NCBI GenBank assembly: GCA_937927775.1
Contig: CALBEF010000068.1
Location: forward strand, 1 to 49,544
Length of the DNA: 49,544 bases
Source: an uncultured Anaerolineae bacterium
Lineage (GTDB): Bacteria; Chloroflexota; Anaerolineae; J036; Brachytrichaceae
Direction: 5' to 3'
The translations under genes and the position numbers were made by a program. Positions within the stretch are counted from its first letter, which is position 1. Each line of letters starts with the position of its first letter. The notes under the pieces are model-generated. The model was given only the letters and a program-made list of their open reading frames with translations, searched no databases and was not told the origin of the DNA. Below, piece after piece: positions 32,822 through 41,577 of this stretch.

Positions 32822-34267
32822 ATGAACATCCCGCTTTCAAACGGCAAGTTGCTCCCCATCGAAATGCACAAGATCAAGATCGTGCAGAAGACCAGTCTGC
32901 CGCCGGCCTCGCAGCGGCTCAGGGCGATCGAACAGGCCGGCTACAACACCTTTCTGCTGCGCACGCGGGATGTCTTTCTGGACATGCTGACCGACAGCGG
33001 CACCAATGCCATGAGCGACGCCCAGCTCTCGGCGATGATGGTGGCCGACGACGCCTACGCCGGCAGCGAAAGCTACTACCGGCTGGCCGACGCCGTCTCC
33101 GACGTGCTCGGATTTGAATACACCCTGCCGGTGCATCAGGGCCGCGCTGCCGAGCATTTGCTTGCCAAAACCTTCGTCAAGCCGGGCAGCATTGTGCTGA
33201 TGAACTACCACTTCACGACCAGCAAGGCGCATGTCGAACTGGCCGGCGGCGCGGTGCTGGAAATCTTCGGCGACGAGGCGATGAACACGCACAGCGCAGA
33301 CCCGTTCAAAGGCAACCTCGACATCCAGAAGTTCAGGGACGCCATCGCCAAATACGGCGCGGACAAGATCGCTTACGTGCGCATGGAGGCCACCACCAAT
33401 CTGATCGGCGGCCAGCCGTTCTCCCTGGCCAACCTGCGCGAGGTCAAGGCAGTGGCGGCCGCGCATGGCATCCCGCTGGTGTATGACGCCAGCCTGATTT
33501 CCGAAAACGCCTGGTTCATCAGGCAGCGCGAGCCGGGTTACGCCGATCGCTCCATCCGCGACATCATGCGCGAGATGATGAGCCTGGTCGATATCGTGTA
33601 CCTGTCGGGCCGCAAAAGCACCGCCGTGCGCGGCGGGCTGATCGCCACCAACAACAAATCCTACTATGATCGCATTCTGGTGTGGCTGCCGGTGTATGAA
33701 GGCTTCGCCACCTACGGCGGCATGTCCACAAAGGAAGTGGAGGCGATGGCAGTCGGGATGCGCGAAATGACCGATGAGACGGTGGCCGGCGCATCGGCCG
33801 ATCTGATTCAGTATTTTGTCGATCGCATGGTGGAAGCCGGCATCCCGGCGGTAACGCCGGCCGGCGGGCTGGCCGGCCATGTGGACGCAAAGCGCTTTCT
33901 GCCGCACATTCCCCAGTCGCAATACCCCGCCGGCGCGCTGGCCGCCGCCATCTACATCGCTTCGGGCGTGCGCAGCATGGAGCGCGGCACCATCTCCACC
34001 GACCGCGACGCAAACGGCAATGACGTGCTGGCCGATCTGGAACTGGCGCGCCTGGCGCTGCCCCGCCGCACCTACACCCTGTCGCACGTCGAGTACACCG
34101 TCGATCGGTTGAAGTGGCTGTATCAGCGCCGCGACCTGGTGCAGGGCCTGACCTTTGTGGACGAGCCGCCGGTGCTGCGCTTTTTCTTTGGCCGGCTGAC
34201 GCCGATCAACAACTGGGGCGCGCAACTCGCCGCCGCGTTCGAGGCCGACTTCGGGCCGCGCTATTGA
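32822..34267 (+). CDS. Tyrosine phenol-lyase/tryptophanase-family PLP lyase, divergent
   Basis: The 481-aa protein covers the whole beta-eliminating lyase family: YHFTTSKAH (PLP-stacking Phe and Thr), NLIGGQPFSLANLREV, and YLSGRKSTAV with the PLP lysine at residue 265. It also has SGVRSMERG, PRRTYT and LRFFFGRL. SGVRSMERG and PRRTYT are closer to tyrosine phenol-lyase than to tryptophanase as I recall both. Two differences stand out: YDASLISENA replaces the YDATR block, losing an Arg that contacts PLP, and RKSTAVRGG replaces KKDCLVNIGG. The substrate may therefore differ from tyrosine. It has its own leader, a GGAG Shine-Dalgarno, and follows a terminator. Confidence 0.85.
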   Translation: MNIPLSNGKLLPIEMHKIKIVQKTSLPPASQRLRAIEQAGYNTFLLRTRDVFLDMLTDSGTNAMSDAQLSAMMVADDAYAGSESYYRLADAVSDVLGFEYTLPVHQGRAAEHLLAKTFVKPGSIVLMNYHFTTSKAHVELAGGAVLEIFGDEAMNTHSADPFKGNLDIQKFRDAIAKYGADKIAYVRMEATTNLIGGQPFSLANLREVKAVAAAHGIPLVYDASLISENAWFIRQREPGYADRSIRDIMREMMSLVDIVYLSGRKSTAVRGGLIATNNKSYYDRILVWLPVYEGFATYGGMSTKEVEAMAVGMREMTDETVAGASADLIQYFVDRMVEAGIPAVTPAGGLAGHVDAKRFLPHIPQSQYPAGALAAAIYIASGVRSMERGTISTDRDANGNDVLADLELARLALPRRTYTLSHVEYTVDRLKWLYQRRDLVQGLTFVDEPPVLRFFFGRLTPINNWGAQLAAAFEADFGPRY

Positions 34268-34268
34268 A

Positions 34269-34404
34269 CGGGCGTTCCGCCGAACGCCCCTGCCCGTTCC
34301 TATGATGGATCACGGGGCGTTCCACCGAACGCCCCTGCCTATTCCTATGATGGATCACGGGGCGTTCCGCCGAACGCCCCTACCGTTCCTACCATGATGG
34401 ATCA
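34269..34404 (+). repeat. 45-bp tandem repeat, three copies, reaching into the next gene
   Basis: Three copies with 45-bp spacing each contain a hairpin (GGGGCGTTC, 4-nt loop, GAACGCCCC) and a TATGATGGATCAC end. The third copy supplies the start codon and first codons (MMDH) of the GH5-like gene at 34394. Each copy thus carries a possible start site. Confidence 0.88.
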
Positions 34405-36370
34405 CAATCCTCTCCTTGTGCCCGGCGGATTTGTCGTCGGCTGCAACTACTGGGCCTCACACGCGGGCGCGGCCATGTGGCGCGACTGGCAACCCGATGT
34501 CGTGGCGCGCGATCTGGAGCGGTTGGCCGGCGCCGGCCTGCGCGTGTTGCGCGTCTTCCCCCTGTGGCCGGACTTCCAGCCTCTGACACAACTGGGCACC
34601 GGCTTCGGGCCGGTTGAGTTTCGCCACGGCGAAGCGGCGCTGCCCGATGACGAAGCTGGGCGCGCCGGCGTCTCGACCGTTGCCATGCAGCGATTCCGCG
34701 TCTTCGCCGACCTGGCCGAGCGGCAGGGGCTGAAGCTGATCGTGGGATTGATCACCGGCTGGATGAGCGGCCGGCTGTTCACACCGCCGGCGTTTGCCGG
34801 GCGCAATGTGCTCACCGATCCGGCGGCTCTGCTGTGGCAAACGCGCTTCGCGCGGCATTTTGTGCGCAGCTTCCGCGAGCACCCGGCCATTCTGGCCTGG
34901 GACCTGGGCAACGAGTGCAACTGCATGGGGCCGGCGACACGCGAGCAGGCGTGGGTATGGACTTCAGCCATCACCAACGCCATCCGTGCCGAAGACAACA
35001 GCCGGCCCATCGTGTCCGGAATGCACAGCCTGTCGCCCGCGCCGAATGCCGCCTGGCGCATCCAGGACCAGGGCGAGTTGACCGATGTGTTGACCACCCA
35101 CCCCTACCCTTACTTCACGCCCTACTGCGATCAGGACCCGGTCAACACCATGCGCACGATCCTGCACTCGACCGCCGAGTCGCGCCTGTACGCCGACATC
35201 GGCAACCGGCCCTGCCTGATCGAAGAGATCGGCACGCTGGGGCCGATGGTGGCCGATGAGCGCACGGCCGGCGACTTCATCCGCGCCGCGTTGTTTTCGG
35301 GCTGGGCGCATGACTGCCATGGCTTGCTGTGGTGGTGCGCGTTCGACTTCGGCCACCTGTCACAGGCGCCCTATGACTGGGATGCTTATGAGCGAGAGCT
35401 GGGGCTGTTTCGCCTGGATGGGACGCCGAGGTCGGTTCTGGCTGAGATGTCTCAGTTCGTGCAGTTCCTACACAGCCTGCCTATGCGAAACCTGCCGCCG
35501 CGCCAGACCGACGCAGTGTGCATCCTCAGCGAAGGACAGGATCAATGGGCAGTCGCCTACAGCGCCTTTGTGCTCGCCAAACAAGCCGGCTTCGATATTG
35601 TCTTTCAGTACGCCGATCAGCCCCTGAAGGATGCACCGCTCTATCTGCTGCCCGGCGTCAGTGGGGGGCGCATTCTCTACCGCCGGCGCTGGCTGGAGCT
35701 GCTGGAGCGCGTGAAGGCCGGCGCCACGCTCTATGTGTCGCACGAGGACGGGATGCTCAGCCCGTTTACCGAGCCGTTCGGCCTGGACGTGCAGGATCGA
35801 TCGCGCCGTAACGGGCCTTCGACCCTCACGTTCGACGCGCTGCCCGGCCGGCCTGTCTTCACCACGCGCGCGCCCATTCGCCTGCGCGTGAAGCCGGCGC
35901 GCGCCGATGTCGAAGTCCTCGCGCGCGAGGCGGACGGCAACCCTGTCTTCACCCGCGCGCCATACGGCAAGGGCGCGCTGTATTTTTTGTCGGCGCCGAT
36001 CGAGCGCGAGTTGAGCCAAACGCCGGGCAGCTTCCATCTGCCCAATGCGCCAGCCCTATGGCAGATGTATCGCCACATCGCCCGGCCGGCGCTGGCCGGG
36101 CGCATCGCGGCCAAAGATCAACCGATGGTGGGCCTGACCGAACACGCGCTGGAAGATGGCCGGCGGGCGCTGGTGGTCATCAACTACAGCCCGCAAGCCA
36201 TCTCGACCCGCCTGACGCTGGCCCAGGGATGGCGCATCGATGAAGTGTGGCGCGGGACATTGCCGGCCCAGCGCGCTGAGAATGCCGACATCGCATTGCC
36301 GGCCAACGACGCCTGCGTGTTCGTTGCTTCCGCTTCCGTCGTTCGTCATTCGTCCACTGACAGGATGTGA
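34394..36370 (+). CDS. GH5-like (cellulase-superfamily) glycoside hydrolase
   Basis: The 658-aa protein has an N-terminal TIM barrel (about 10-370). The acid/base Glu174 is in WDLGNECN and the nucleophile is Glu277 or Glu278 in CLIEEIGTLG. HPYPYFTP and LLWWCAFDFG are typical of clan GH-A beta-glycosidases. The C-terminal part (about 375-560) resembles the trimerisation-like domain of GH42-type enzymes, and a small beta domain ends the protein. It probably hydrolyses a beta-mannoside or beta-glucoside; no signal peptide is present. The aldose epimerase follows 3 bases after, a likely operon. The last residues (about ASASVVRHSSTDRM) come from TTCGTCA-like short repeats. The start codon lies in a 45-bp tandem repeat. 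Confidence 0.85.
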   Translation: MMDHNPLLVPGGFVVGCNYWASHAGAAMWRDWQPDVVARDLERLAGAGLRVLRVFPLWPDFQPLTQLGTGFGPVEFRHGEAALPDDEAGRAGVSTVAMQRFRVFADLAERQGLKLIVGLITGWMSGRLFTPPAFAGRNVLTDPAALLWQTRFARHFVRSFREHPAILAWDLGNECNCMGPATREQAWVWTSAITNAIRAEDNSRPIVSGMHSLSPAPNAAWRIQDQGELTDVLTTHPYPYFTPYCDQDPVNTMRTILHSTAESRLYADIGNRPCLIEEIGTLGPMVADERTAGDFIRAALFSGWAHDCHGLLWWCAFDFGHLSQAPYDWDAYERELGLFRLDGTPRSVLAEMSQFVQFLHSLPMRNLPPRQTDAVCILSEGQDQWAVAYSAFVLAKQAGFDIVFQYADQPLKDAPLYLLPGVSGGRILYRRRWLELLERVKAGATLYVSHEDGMLSPFTEPFGLDVQDRSRRNGPSTLTFDALPGRPVFTTRAPIRLRVKPARADVEVLAREADGNPVFTRAPYGKGALYFLSAPIERELSQTPGSFHLPNAPALWQMYRHIARPALAGRIAAKDQPMVGLTEHALEDGRRALVVINYSPQAISTRLTLAQGWRIDEVWRGTLPAQRAENADIALPANDACVFVASASVVRHSSTDRM

Positions 36371-36373
36371 CCC

Positions 36374-37339
36374 ATGCCCAACACCATCCACACGGGCCGG
36401 CTGTCGGCCACCATCGCGCCCGAGACCGGCGCCAGCCTGGTCGCGTTCGAGATGCTACGCGGCGATCGCTGGCTGCCGTTGATGCGCCCCACCCCGCCCG
36501 ATGCCGTGACACGCCGCGAGAGCGGGCAGATGGCCTCGTTCGTCATGCTGCCGTGGTCGAACCGCATCACGAACGCGCGCTTCATGTTCGAGGGGCGCGA
36601 CTACAGCCTGCGCGCCAACACGCCGCAGGGCTTCGCCATTCACGGCGATGGCCGGCAGCGCCCCTGGCGCGTCATCGCGCAGCGCGACGACGCCATCACC
36701 TGCGCGCTCGACTCGCGCGACTTTCCCGACTACAACTTCCCGTTCCCGCTGTTGGCCGAGTTGCAGTACAGCCTGAGCGACGCGGCGCTGAACACGACGT
36801 TGACGTTGACGAACGTTGGGGATTGCGCCATGCCGGCCGGCTTCGGCTTCCATCCCTATTTCAATCGCGGCTTCGGCGCAAGCGACGCCGATGAAGCGCA
36901 ATTGCAGATCAAGGTGGGCGGGGTGTATCCGCCGCTGCCGGGCATGGCCTCGCAGCCCGTGTCCGCTGCCGAGGCGTCAGACGACCGGCTGGCCGCGCTG
37001 GGCGGGCCGATGGCGCCGCTGCTGCCCGAACAGGATTTCAGCGCGTTGCAGACCGTCGGCGCGCGCGACATCGATCATTGCTTTGGCGGATGGGACGGGC
37101 GCGCGATCATCGCATACCCTTCAGCCGGACTGCGTTTGCGCTTTGAGTGTGACCCGATCTTCGGGCACGTGGTGATCTACACGCCGCCGGGCAAGCCGTT
37201 CTTCGCCGTCGAGCCGGTGACAATCGCCAACAATGGCTTCAATCTATATGCTGCCGGCCTGCCGGGCACGGGCGCGCAGGTGTTGCCGCCGGGCGCAGCG
37301 TTGCGCGGCCGGTTTTGCCTGCGCGTCGAGCAAAGCTGA
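36374..37339 (+). CDS. Aldose 1-epimerase-family protein (galactose mutarotase-like)
   Basis: The 321-aa beta-sandwich protein shows MLPWSNRITNARFMFEGR, GFAIHGDGRQRPW (first catalytic His region, about residue 89) and PAGFGFHPYFNRGF (second His, about 159). IDHCFGGWDGR and FFAVEPVTIANNGFNL (catalytic Glu, about 280) follow. It interconverts alpha and beta anomers of free sugars. It starts 3 bases after the GH5-like gene, so it probably handles the sugar released by that enzyme. The family is about 300-350 residues, so the length is normal. Confidence 0.9.
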   Translation: MPNTIHTGRLSATIAPETGASLVAFEMLRGDRWLPLMRPTPPDAVTRRESGQMASFVMLPWSNRITNARFMFEGRDYSLRANTPQGFAIHGDGRQRPWRVIAQRDDAITCALDSRDFPDYNFPFPLLAELQYSLSDAALNTTLTLTNVGDCAMPAGFGFHPYFNRGFGASDADEAQLQIKVGGVYPPLPGMASQPVSAAEASDDRLAALGGPMAPLLPEQDFSALQTVGARDIDHCFGGWDGRAIIAYPSAGLRLRFECDPIFGHVVIYTPPGKPFFAVEPVTIANNGFNLYAAGLPGTGAQVLPPGAALRGRFCLRVEQS

Positions 37340-37361
37340 GCGCGCAGCGCCGGCGAGACAC

Positions 37362-37985
37362 CTACTGCTTTCGGCGGGGCGAAGGTCGTCTGGCGCTACG
37401 AGCCGGCTTGCGCCTGCTCGCAGCCGCGCGTTTGGCCTTTGCGCTCACCGCCACGTTGCGACGCGGCGCTTCGGACTTCTTAGCCGGCCCGGCGTCAGAA
37501 TCCCCCTGCGAGTCACCCGGCGCGTCATCCGCCTCAATCGAAGAAGCCGGCGGCATGCCCATGCCCATGTCGTCATCGTCCATGCCGGGCGGAGGCTCGC
37601 CGAACACATCGCCCATGCTTTCTTCGATCTTCTCCGGGTCTTCGCCTTTCTCCAGCCGGCCCACCACCTCGTCGAACTCCGGCCCCATGTTCTCGCCGGT
37701 CTCGGCGGCCATCCTGCGCAGGAAGCGGCCCAGCGAGCGCGGGTCGTTCTCGTCCAGCCCTTCCAGGCCAGGCATATCCATGTCATCGGCGTCTGCGCCG
37801 CCGGAGGGCGTGTCGTCGCTGGAGCTGCCGCCCCGGATCAGGCGCACTTTTGACACCAGCCGGGACAGGCGCGCGCTGCCGCAAAATGTGCAGCGCGCCT
37901 CCGACTCGTTCACGGCGGACAACGTGCGCCAGAAGATGGATACTTTGTGTTTGCAGTCGGCGCAACGATATTCGTAGATCGGCAT
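37362..37985 (-). CDS. FmdB-type zinc ribbon protein with long acidic and basic tail
   Basis: From the ATG at 37985 the product has 207 residues. It begins MPIYEYRCADCKHKVS, then CTFCGSARLSRLVS, the FmdB zinc ribbon with two CxxC pairs. Such domains in putative regulatory proteins bind zinc, though the function is unknown. The rest is unusual. A middle with PEFDEVVGRLEKGEDPEKIEESMGDVFGE could be helical. The tail is acidic (DDDDMGMGMPP) and then strongly basic (SRRKPARSARRPSPRRKQ). A TAGAAT box 7 nt before the ATG suggests a leaderless transcript. The gene converges with the aldose epimerase and diverges from the propeller protein. Confidence 0.85.
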   Translation of the reverse strand: MPIYEYRCADCKHKVSIFWRTLSAVNESEARCTFCGSARLSRLVSKVRLIRGGSSSDDTPSGGADADDMDMPGLEGLDENDPRSLGRFLRRMAAETGENMGPEFDEVVGRLEKGEDPEKIEESMGDVFGEPPPGMDDDDMGMGMPPASSIEADDAPGDSQGDSDAGPAKKSEAPRRNVAVSAKAKRAAASRRKPARSARRPSPRRKQ

Positions 37986-37992
37986 AGCCAGG

Positions 37993-37998
37993 ATTCTA
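37993..37998 (-). promoter_or_regulatory. Candidate -10 box for leaderless FmdB-protein mRNA
   Basis: TAGAAT on the minus strand, 7 nt before the ATG at 37985, without a ribosome binding site. Confidence 0.45.
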
Positions 37999-38052
37999 CC
38001 AGGCGCGGGTTGTTGTCGCCATTGCATCTTCCTGTGGTACAAGTGGCCTATC

Positions 38053-41000
38053 ATGCATGCTCAAGGTGAATCCATCGTCGCAGCCCGCCCAACCCGCGCG
38101 TTCCTCCGTCCAACACGATTGGCGGCGCGCCTGCGCCGGCTCATTGCCGGCGTGTTGTGTGTGGCGCTGGCTTTGCCGGTTCTGGCGACCATCGACAACG
38201 CGCGCGCGCCTGACCTCTCGTTTGAGCATTTGGCAACCGGCCCGGTGTTGCCATCTATCGCGCGCGATTTTGCCGTTGATCCAGCATCGGGCGTTGTGTA
38301 TGCGGCGACCAATGCCGGCGTGTTCCGGTCTGAAGATAACGGCGACACCTGGCAGCCGGCCAGTCGCGGTCTGGCGGATGTGGATGTCCAGAATGTGCTT
38401 GTCGATGCGCAACGGGGCGCGCTCTATGCTGCCATATTCGGGCTGGGGGTGTTCGTGTCCGAGGATGGCGCGACAACCTGGCGCAATGCCAGCCGGGGTA
38501 TTCAGGGCCGGCCCCTCACGGCGATCGCGCTCGATCCTCAAACCGGCATGCTCTACGCCGGCACCGACGGCTATGGCCTGTACACCTCACGAGATGGCGG
38601 GGCGCGTTGGGAGACGGCCGGCGGCGGCCTGATGAATCAGTTTGTGGCTCGGCTCGCGCCAGGCTTGCGGCCTGGTGAGTTGTTCGCCGCCACAGATCGC
38701 GGCATCTTCCACTCGCTCGACGCCGCTGCAAGCTGGGGACAACTGGCGGCTGCTGCGCCGCCGACCCCAGCCTGGGCGTTTGCCATCGACCCGGATTCCG
38801 GCATGGTGTATGCCGCCACCAACCAGGGCGTGTTGCGGTTCGAGCCGCAGGGCGCCCGCCTCCGCCTGGCATTCACCGGCCTGAACCAGTTGCGCGCGCA
38901 GACGGTGGCCCTCGATCCGCAAACAGGACATCTGTACGCCGGCACGTGGAACAACGGCGTGTGGCGCTCGACCGATCGCGGCGCAACATGGTCGAACCTC
39001 AACGCGGGCCTGCGCAGCACGCGCATTCAGACCTTGCGTATGGATGCCACCGGCCAACGCTTGCTGGCCGGCACAGACAGCGGCGTGTTCCATCTCGACA
39101 CAGGCGGGGATGAATGGCAGGCCGCGCGCGCGACGCCGGCTTCGCGCAACGTCATCTCTCTGGCAGTCGATCAGGTCACCGGCGATGTGTACGCGGGCAG
39201 CTCCGGCGGCGGCGTGTTTCGATCAAGCGATGGCGGCGCGTCGTGGCAGGCTGTCAGCATCGGACTGAGCAACGGCCTGGCGCAGTCGATTGGCCTGGAT
39301 CGCGGGGCCGGCATGATCTATGTGGGCACGCCGGCCGGCGTGTTCCGCTCGCCGCTGGATCGCATCGCGTGGCATCCCTCCGGCGCGGAACTGGCCGGCG
39401 TCGATGTGGCGTCCATCGCGCCCGACGAGCGCAGTGGATACCTGTTTGCCGTGACCGGGCGCGGCGATGTGTTTCGTTCCATCGATCAGGGCGCAAGCTG
39501 GCAACTGGTGGACGATCTCCGCCAACTGTTCGCGCGCACGATCGCGGTCAGCGCCTGGTCGGGCGCGATCTATGTCGGCGCGTTTCGCGGCGGCGTGGCG
39601 CGATCGCTGGATCAGGGCTTCACCTGGCAGCCTGTCGGTCGCGCCTTGCCCGATCCGAATGTCGAAGCCCTGCTGGTCGATGAGCGCGACGGCGCGCTGT
39701 ATGCCGGCACGTTGAGCGGCGCGGTCTTTCGCACGGCGGATGGCGGCGCTACGTGGCAACGGGTCGGCGAATCGCTGGCAGCGCGCATACTCGGTCTGGC
39801 GCTGGACGATCAGGGGGACACCGTGCTGGCCGCCACCAGCGCCGGCCTGTTTCGGTTCGATGCTGAGGCCGGCGCCTGGTTGCCGGATGACGATGGCCTG
39901 TCGCATTCCTACATTCTGGCGCTGGCTGTTCACCGCGACAGTGGCATGGTCTATGCCGGCACACGCGGGGGTGGCGCTTTTCGGCGACAGGCCGGGGCGC
40001 CAGCGTGGCAGCCCATCAACACAGGGCTGTCTGACGCGGCGATTAGCAGCCTGGTGTCGGATGGTCAGGCGGGCGCGCTGTGGGCAGCCGTGCCCGGCTG
40101 GGGCGTCTTTCGCACAGATGACGGAGGCAGATCGTGGCGGGCGGCCAATGCCGGCTTGCCGGACTTCGATGTTCGCGCCCTTGCCGGCGATGCCGCTGAT
40201 GGCTCGGTGTGGGCGGCGACAGGGGCCGGCGTTTTTCAATTGCCGCAGTCGAGCGCGGTCTGGCAGCCTGGCGCTGCGACTGTGGCGCAATTCGCCGGTT
40301 TGTTGTTGCCGCTGGGCAATGAGCATGGTGTTGTGGGGCGCCTGGCCGGCGCTGGGGATGCCGCCGGCGCAAGCGAGCAGTTTGTCTGGGCATCTGTGGG
40401 CGGGGGTGGCGCGTGGGCGCAGGTGTCGGCAGGTATGAATCTGGCGCGCGCGGTGGCGTTGCCATCGACTGCCGGCAATGCAGCCCAGGAGCGTGTGGCA
40501 TCGGCGTGGGGCGCCGAGATTGCGCAAGCATCGCTGCCCGACGGCTACGGGCCGGCGCCGCTCGGCTGGATGTGGTTGCGCGCGTGGGTGTGGCATAGCG
40601 CGGCCTGGCTGCGGGTGAATGCGCCGTGGTGGTGGGGCGCTGTGCTGGCCGCGCTGGGTCTGGCGCTGGCTGCCGGGCTGATCCTGCGGTTCACTCTGGC
40701 GATTCGGTTTGGTGTGCCGTTGAAGGTGGGTGTGTTGCATCCGCGACACATGCCGGCGCATGCCCGATCGCGCGCGCTGGATCGAGCCTGGCCGCGCTGG
40801 GAGGCGTCCCTCAAAGGCCAGCTCTACCGCTATGGGGATGTCAGGCCGGTTGACATGCCGGATGTGCCCGGCCCGTTCCGCTCGTATGCGTTGCAGCGTT
40901 ACATGGAGACGCATGGCAACGAGCAGCCGATTGCCAGACAGGGCGATCGCGTGTGGCTCAACTCAAGCGAGCGCACACAGGCATGGCTGCGCGACTGGCA

Positions 41001-41514
41001 GGCATTGAGCCGCGAGTTGAAAGGTCAGAAGTTTCGCTGGCTCAAACGAGAACGCGCCGATCTCCTGGCTGCCATTCTGGCCGACGCGCTGGGCGTCCGG
41101 CTGTTGCCGCCGCAGGATGTGGAGTCGGTGCGCGCGTATGCGGTCGCGCAAGAGAAGGGCCGCGCGCCAGAGTTGCCGGCGCTCAGCCTGTTGTTCGTGT
41201 CGGACAACGAGCCAGGCGCCGGCACGTTGCGTCACTTGAGTGTGGCGCTGCGCCGGGTGAGCCAGACAATTGCTCCTCATGCCGCCGACGGCGCATCTGA
41301 TCCCATCGGCGTCATCATTCCCCTGGGCAGGCCGGGCGCTCAGCGTGATGTGGCCGCCACGCTCCAGCGCGTATTGGTGCAAACCGAGCTGGTCGCCCGC
41401 ATGGTCATCCTCGATGGGGATCGGGCGCTGGATGTGCTGGCTGCGCGCGAGCCGGCAGAGGCGCTGCGCCGGCATATTGCGAATGCCACCCGCGAGCCGG
41501 CCGCCAGCCCATAA
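38053..41514 (+). CDS. Large beta-propeller receptor-like protein with one membrane helix and an unassigned cytoplasmic domain
   Basis: The 1153-aa protein has a signal sequence (about 28-50). About 15 Asp-box/BNR-type repeats follow (about 55-800), each reading like YAATxxGVFRSxDxGxTWQ, as in YCF48/sortilin-type propellers. After a less regular part, one strong membrane helix lies at about 860-884 (WWWGAVLAALGLALAAGLIL). The remaining 270 residues should be cytoplasmic. That domain has KFRWLKRERADLLAAILADALGVRLLP, ALSLLFVSDNEP and a late VIIPLGRPGAQRD...LVQTELVARMVILDGDRAL. It looks like an alpha/beta fold, but I do not recognise it. TACAAG 9 nt before the ATG hints at leaderless transcription. 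Confidence 0.82.
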   Translation: MHAQGESIVAARPTRAFLRPTRLAARLRRLIAGVLCVALALPVLATIDNARAPDLSFEHLATGPVLPSIARDFAVDPASGVVYAATNAGVFRSEDNGDTWQPASRGLADVDVQNVLVDAQRGALYAAIFGLGVFVSEDGATTWRNASRGIQGRPLTAIALDPQTGMLYAGTDGYGLYTSRDGGARWETAGGGLMNQFVARLAPGLRPGELFAATDRGIFHSLDAAASWGQLAAAAPPTPAWAFAIDPDSGMVYAATNQGVLRFEPQGARLRLAFTGLNQLRAQTVALDPQTGHLYAGTWNNGVWRSTDRGATWSNLNAGLRSTRIQTLRMDATGQRLLAGTDSGVFHLDTGGDEWQAARATPASRNVISLAVDQVTGDVYAGSSGGGVFRSSDGGASWQAVSIGLSNGLAQSIGLDRGAGMIYVGTPAGVFRSPLDRIAWHPSGAELAGVDVASIAPDERSGYLFAVTGRGDVFRSIDQGASWQLVDDLRQLFARTIAVSAWSGAIYVGAFRGGVARSLDQGFTWQPVGRALPDPNVEALLVDERDGALYAGTLSGAVFRTADGGATWQRVGESLAARILGLALDDQGDTVLAATSAGLFRFDAEAGAWLPDDDGLSHSYILALAVHRDSGMVYAGTRGGGAFRRQAGAPAWQPINTGLSDAAISSLVSDGQAGALWAAVPGWGVFRTDDGGRSWRAANAGLPDFDVRALAGDAADGSVWAATGAGVFQLPQSSAVWQPGAATVAQFAGLLLPLGNEHGVVGRLAGAGDAAGASEQFVWASVGGGGAWAQVSAGMNLARAVALPSTAGNAAQERVASAWGAEIAQASLPDGYGPAPLGWMWLRAWVWHSAAWLRVNAPWWWGAVLAALGLALAAGLILRFTLAIRFGVPLKVGVLHPRHMPAHARSRALDRAWPRWEASLKGQLYRYGDVRPVDMPDVPGPFRSYALQRYMETHGNEQPIARQGDRVWLNSSERTQAWLRDWQALSRELKGQKFRWLKRERADLLAAILADALGVRLLPPQDVESVRAYAVAQEKGRAPELPALSLLFVSDNEPGAGTLRHLSVALRRVSQTIAPHAADGASDPIGVIIPLGRPGAQRDVAATLQRVLVQTELVARMVILDGDRALDVLAAREPAEALRRHIANATREPAASP

Positions 41515-41519
41515 ATCCA

Positions 41520-41552
41520 GGCTTCAAATCCCAAATCCAAAATCCAAAATCC
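41520..41552 (+). repeat. AATCCAA repeat between propeller gene and nadE
   Basis: Four AATCCAA-like units 5 bases after the stop of the propeller gene. They are the same family as the intragenic rlmN array. Confidence 0.85.
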
Positions 41553-41562
41553 GAGTGGGGGG

Positions 41563-41568
41563 TATGAT
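41563..41568 (+). promoter_or_regulatory. Candidate -10 box for leaderless nadE mRNA
   Basis: TATGAT followed by 9 nt and the ATG at 41578, with no Shine-Dalgarno in the 9 nt. A repeat array lies just upstream. Confidence 0.4.
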
Positions 41569-41577
41569 TGACGCCCG

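Noticed and set aside
39223..40914. 563-codon minus-strand frame within the propeller gene
   Set aside because: Composition (Arg, Gln, His, Pro) and full overlap with the propeller repeats mark it as a shadow.
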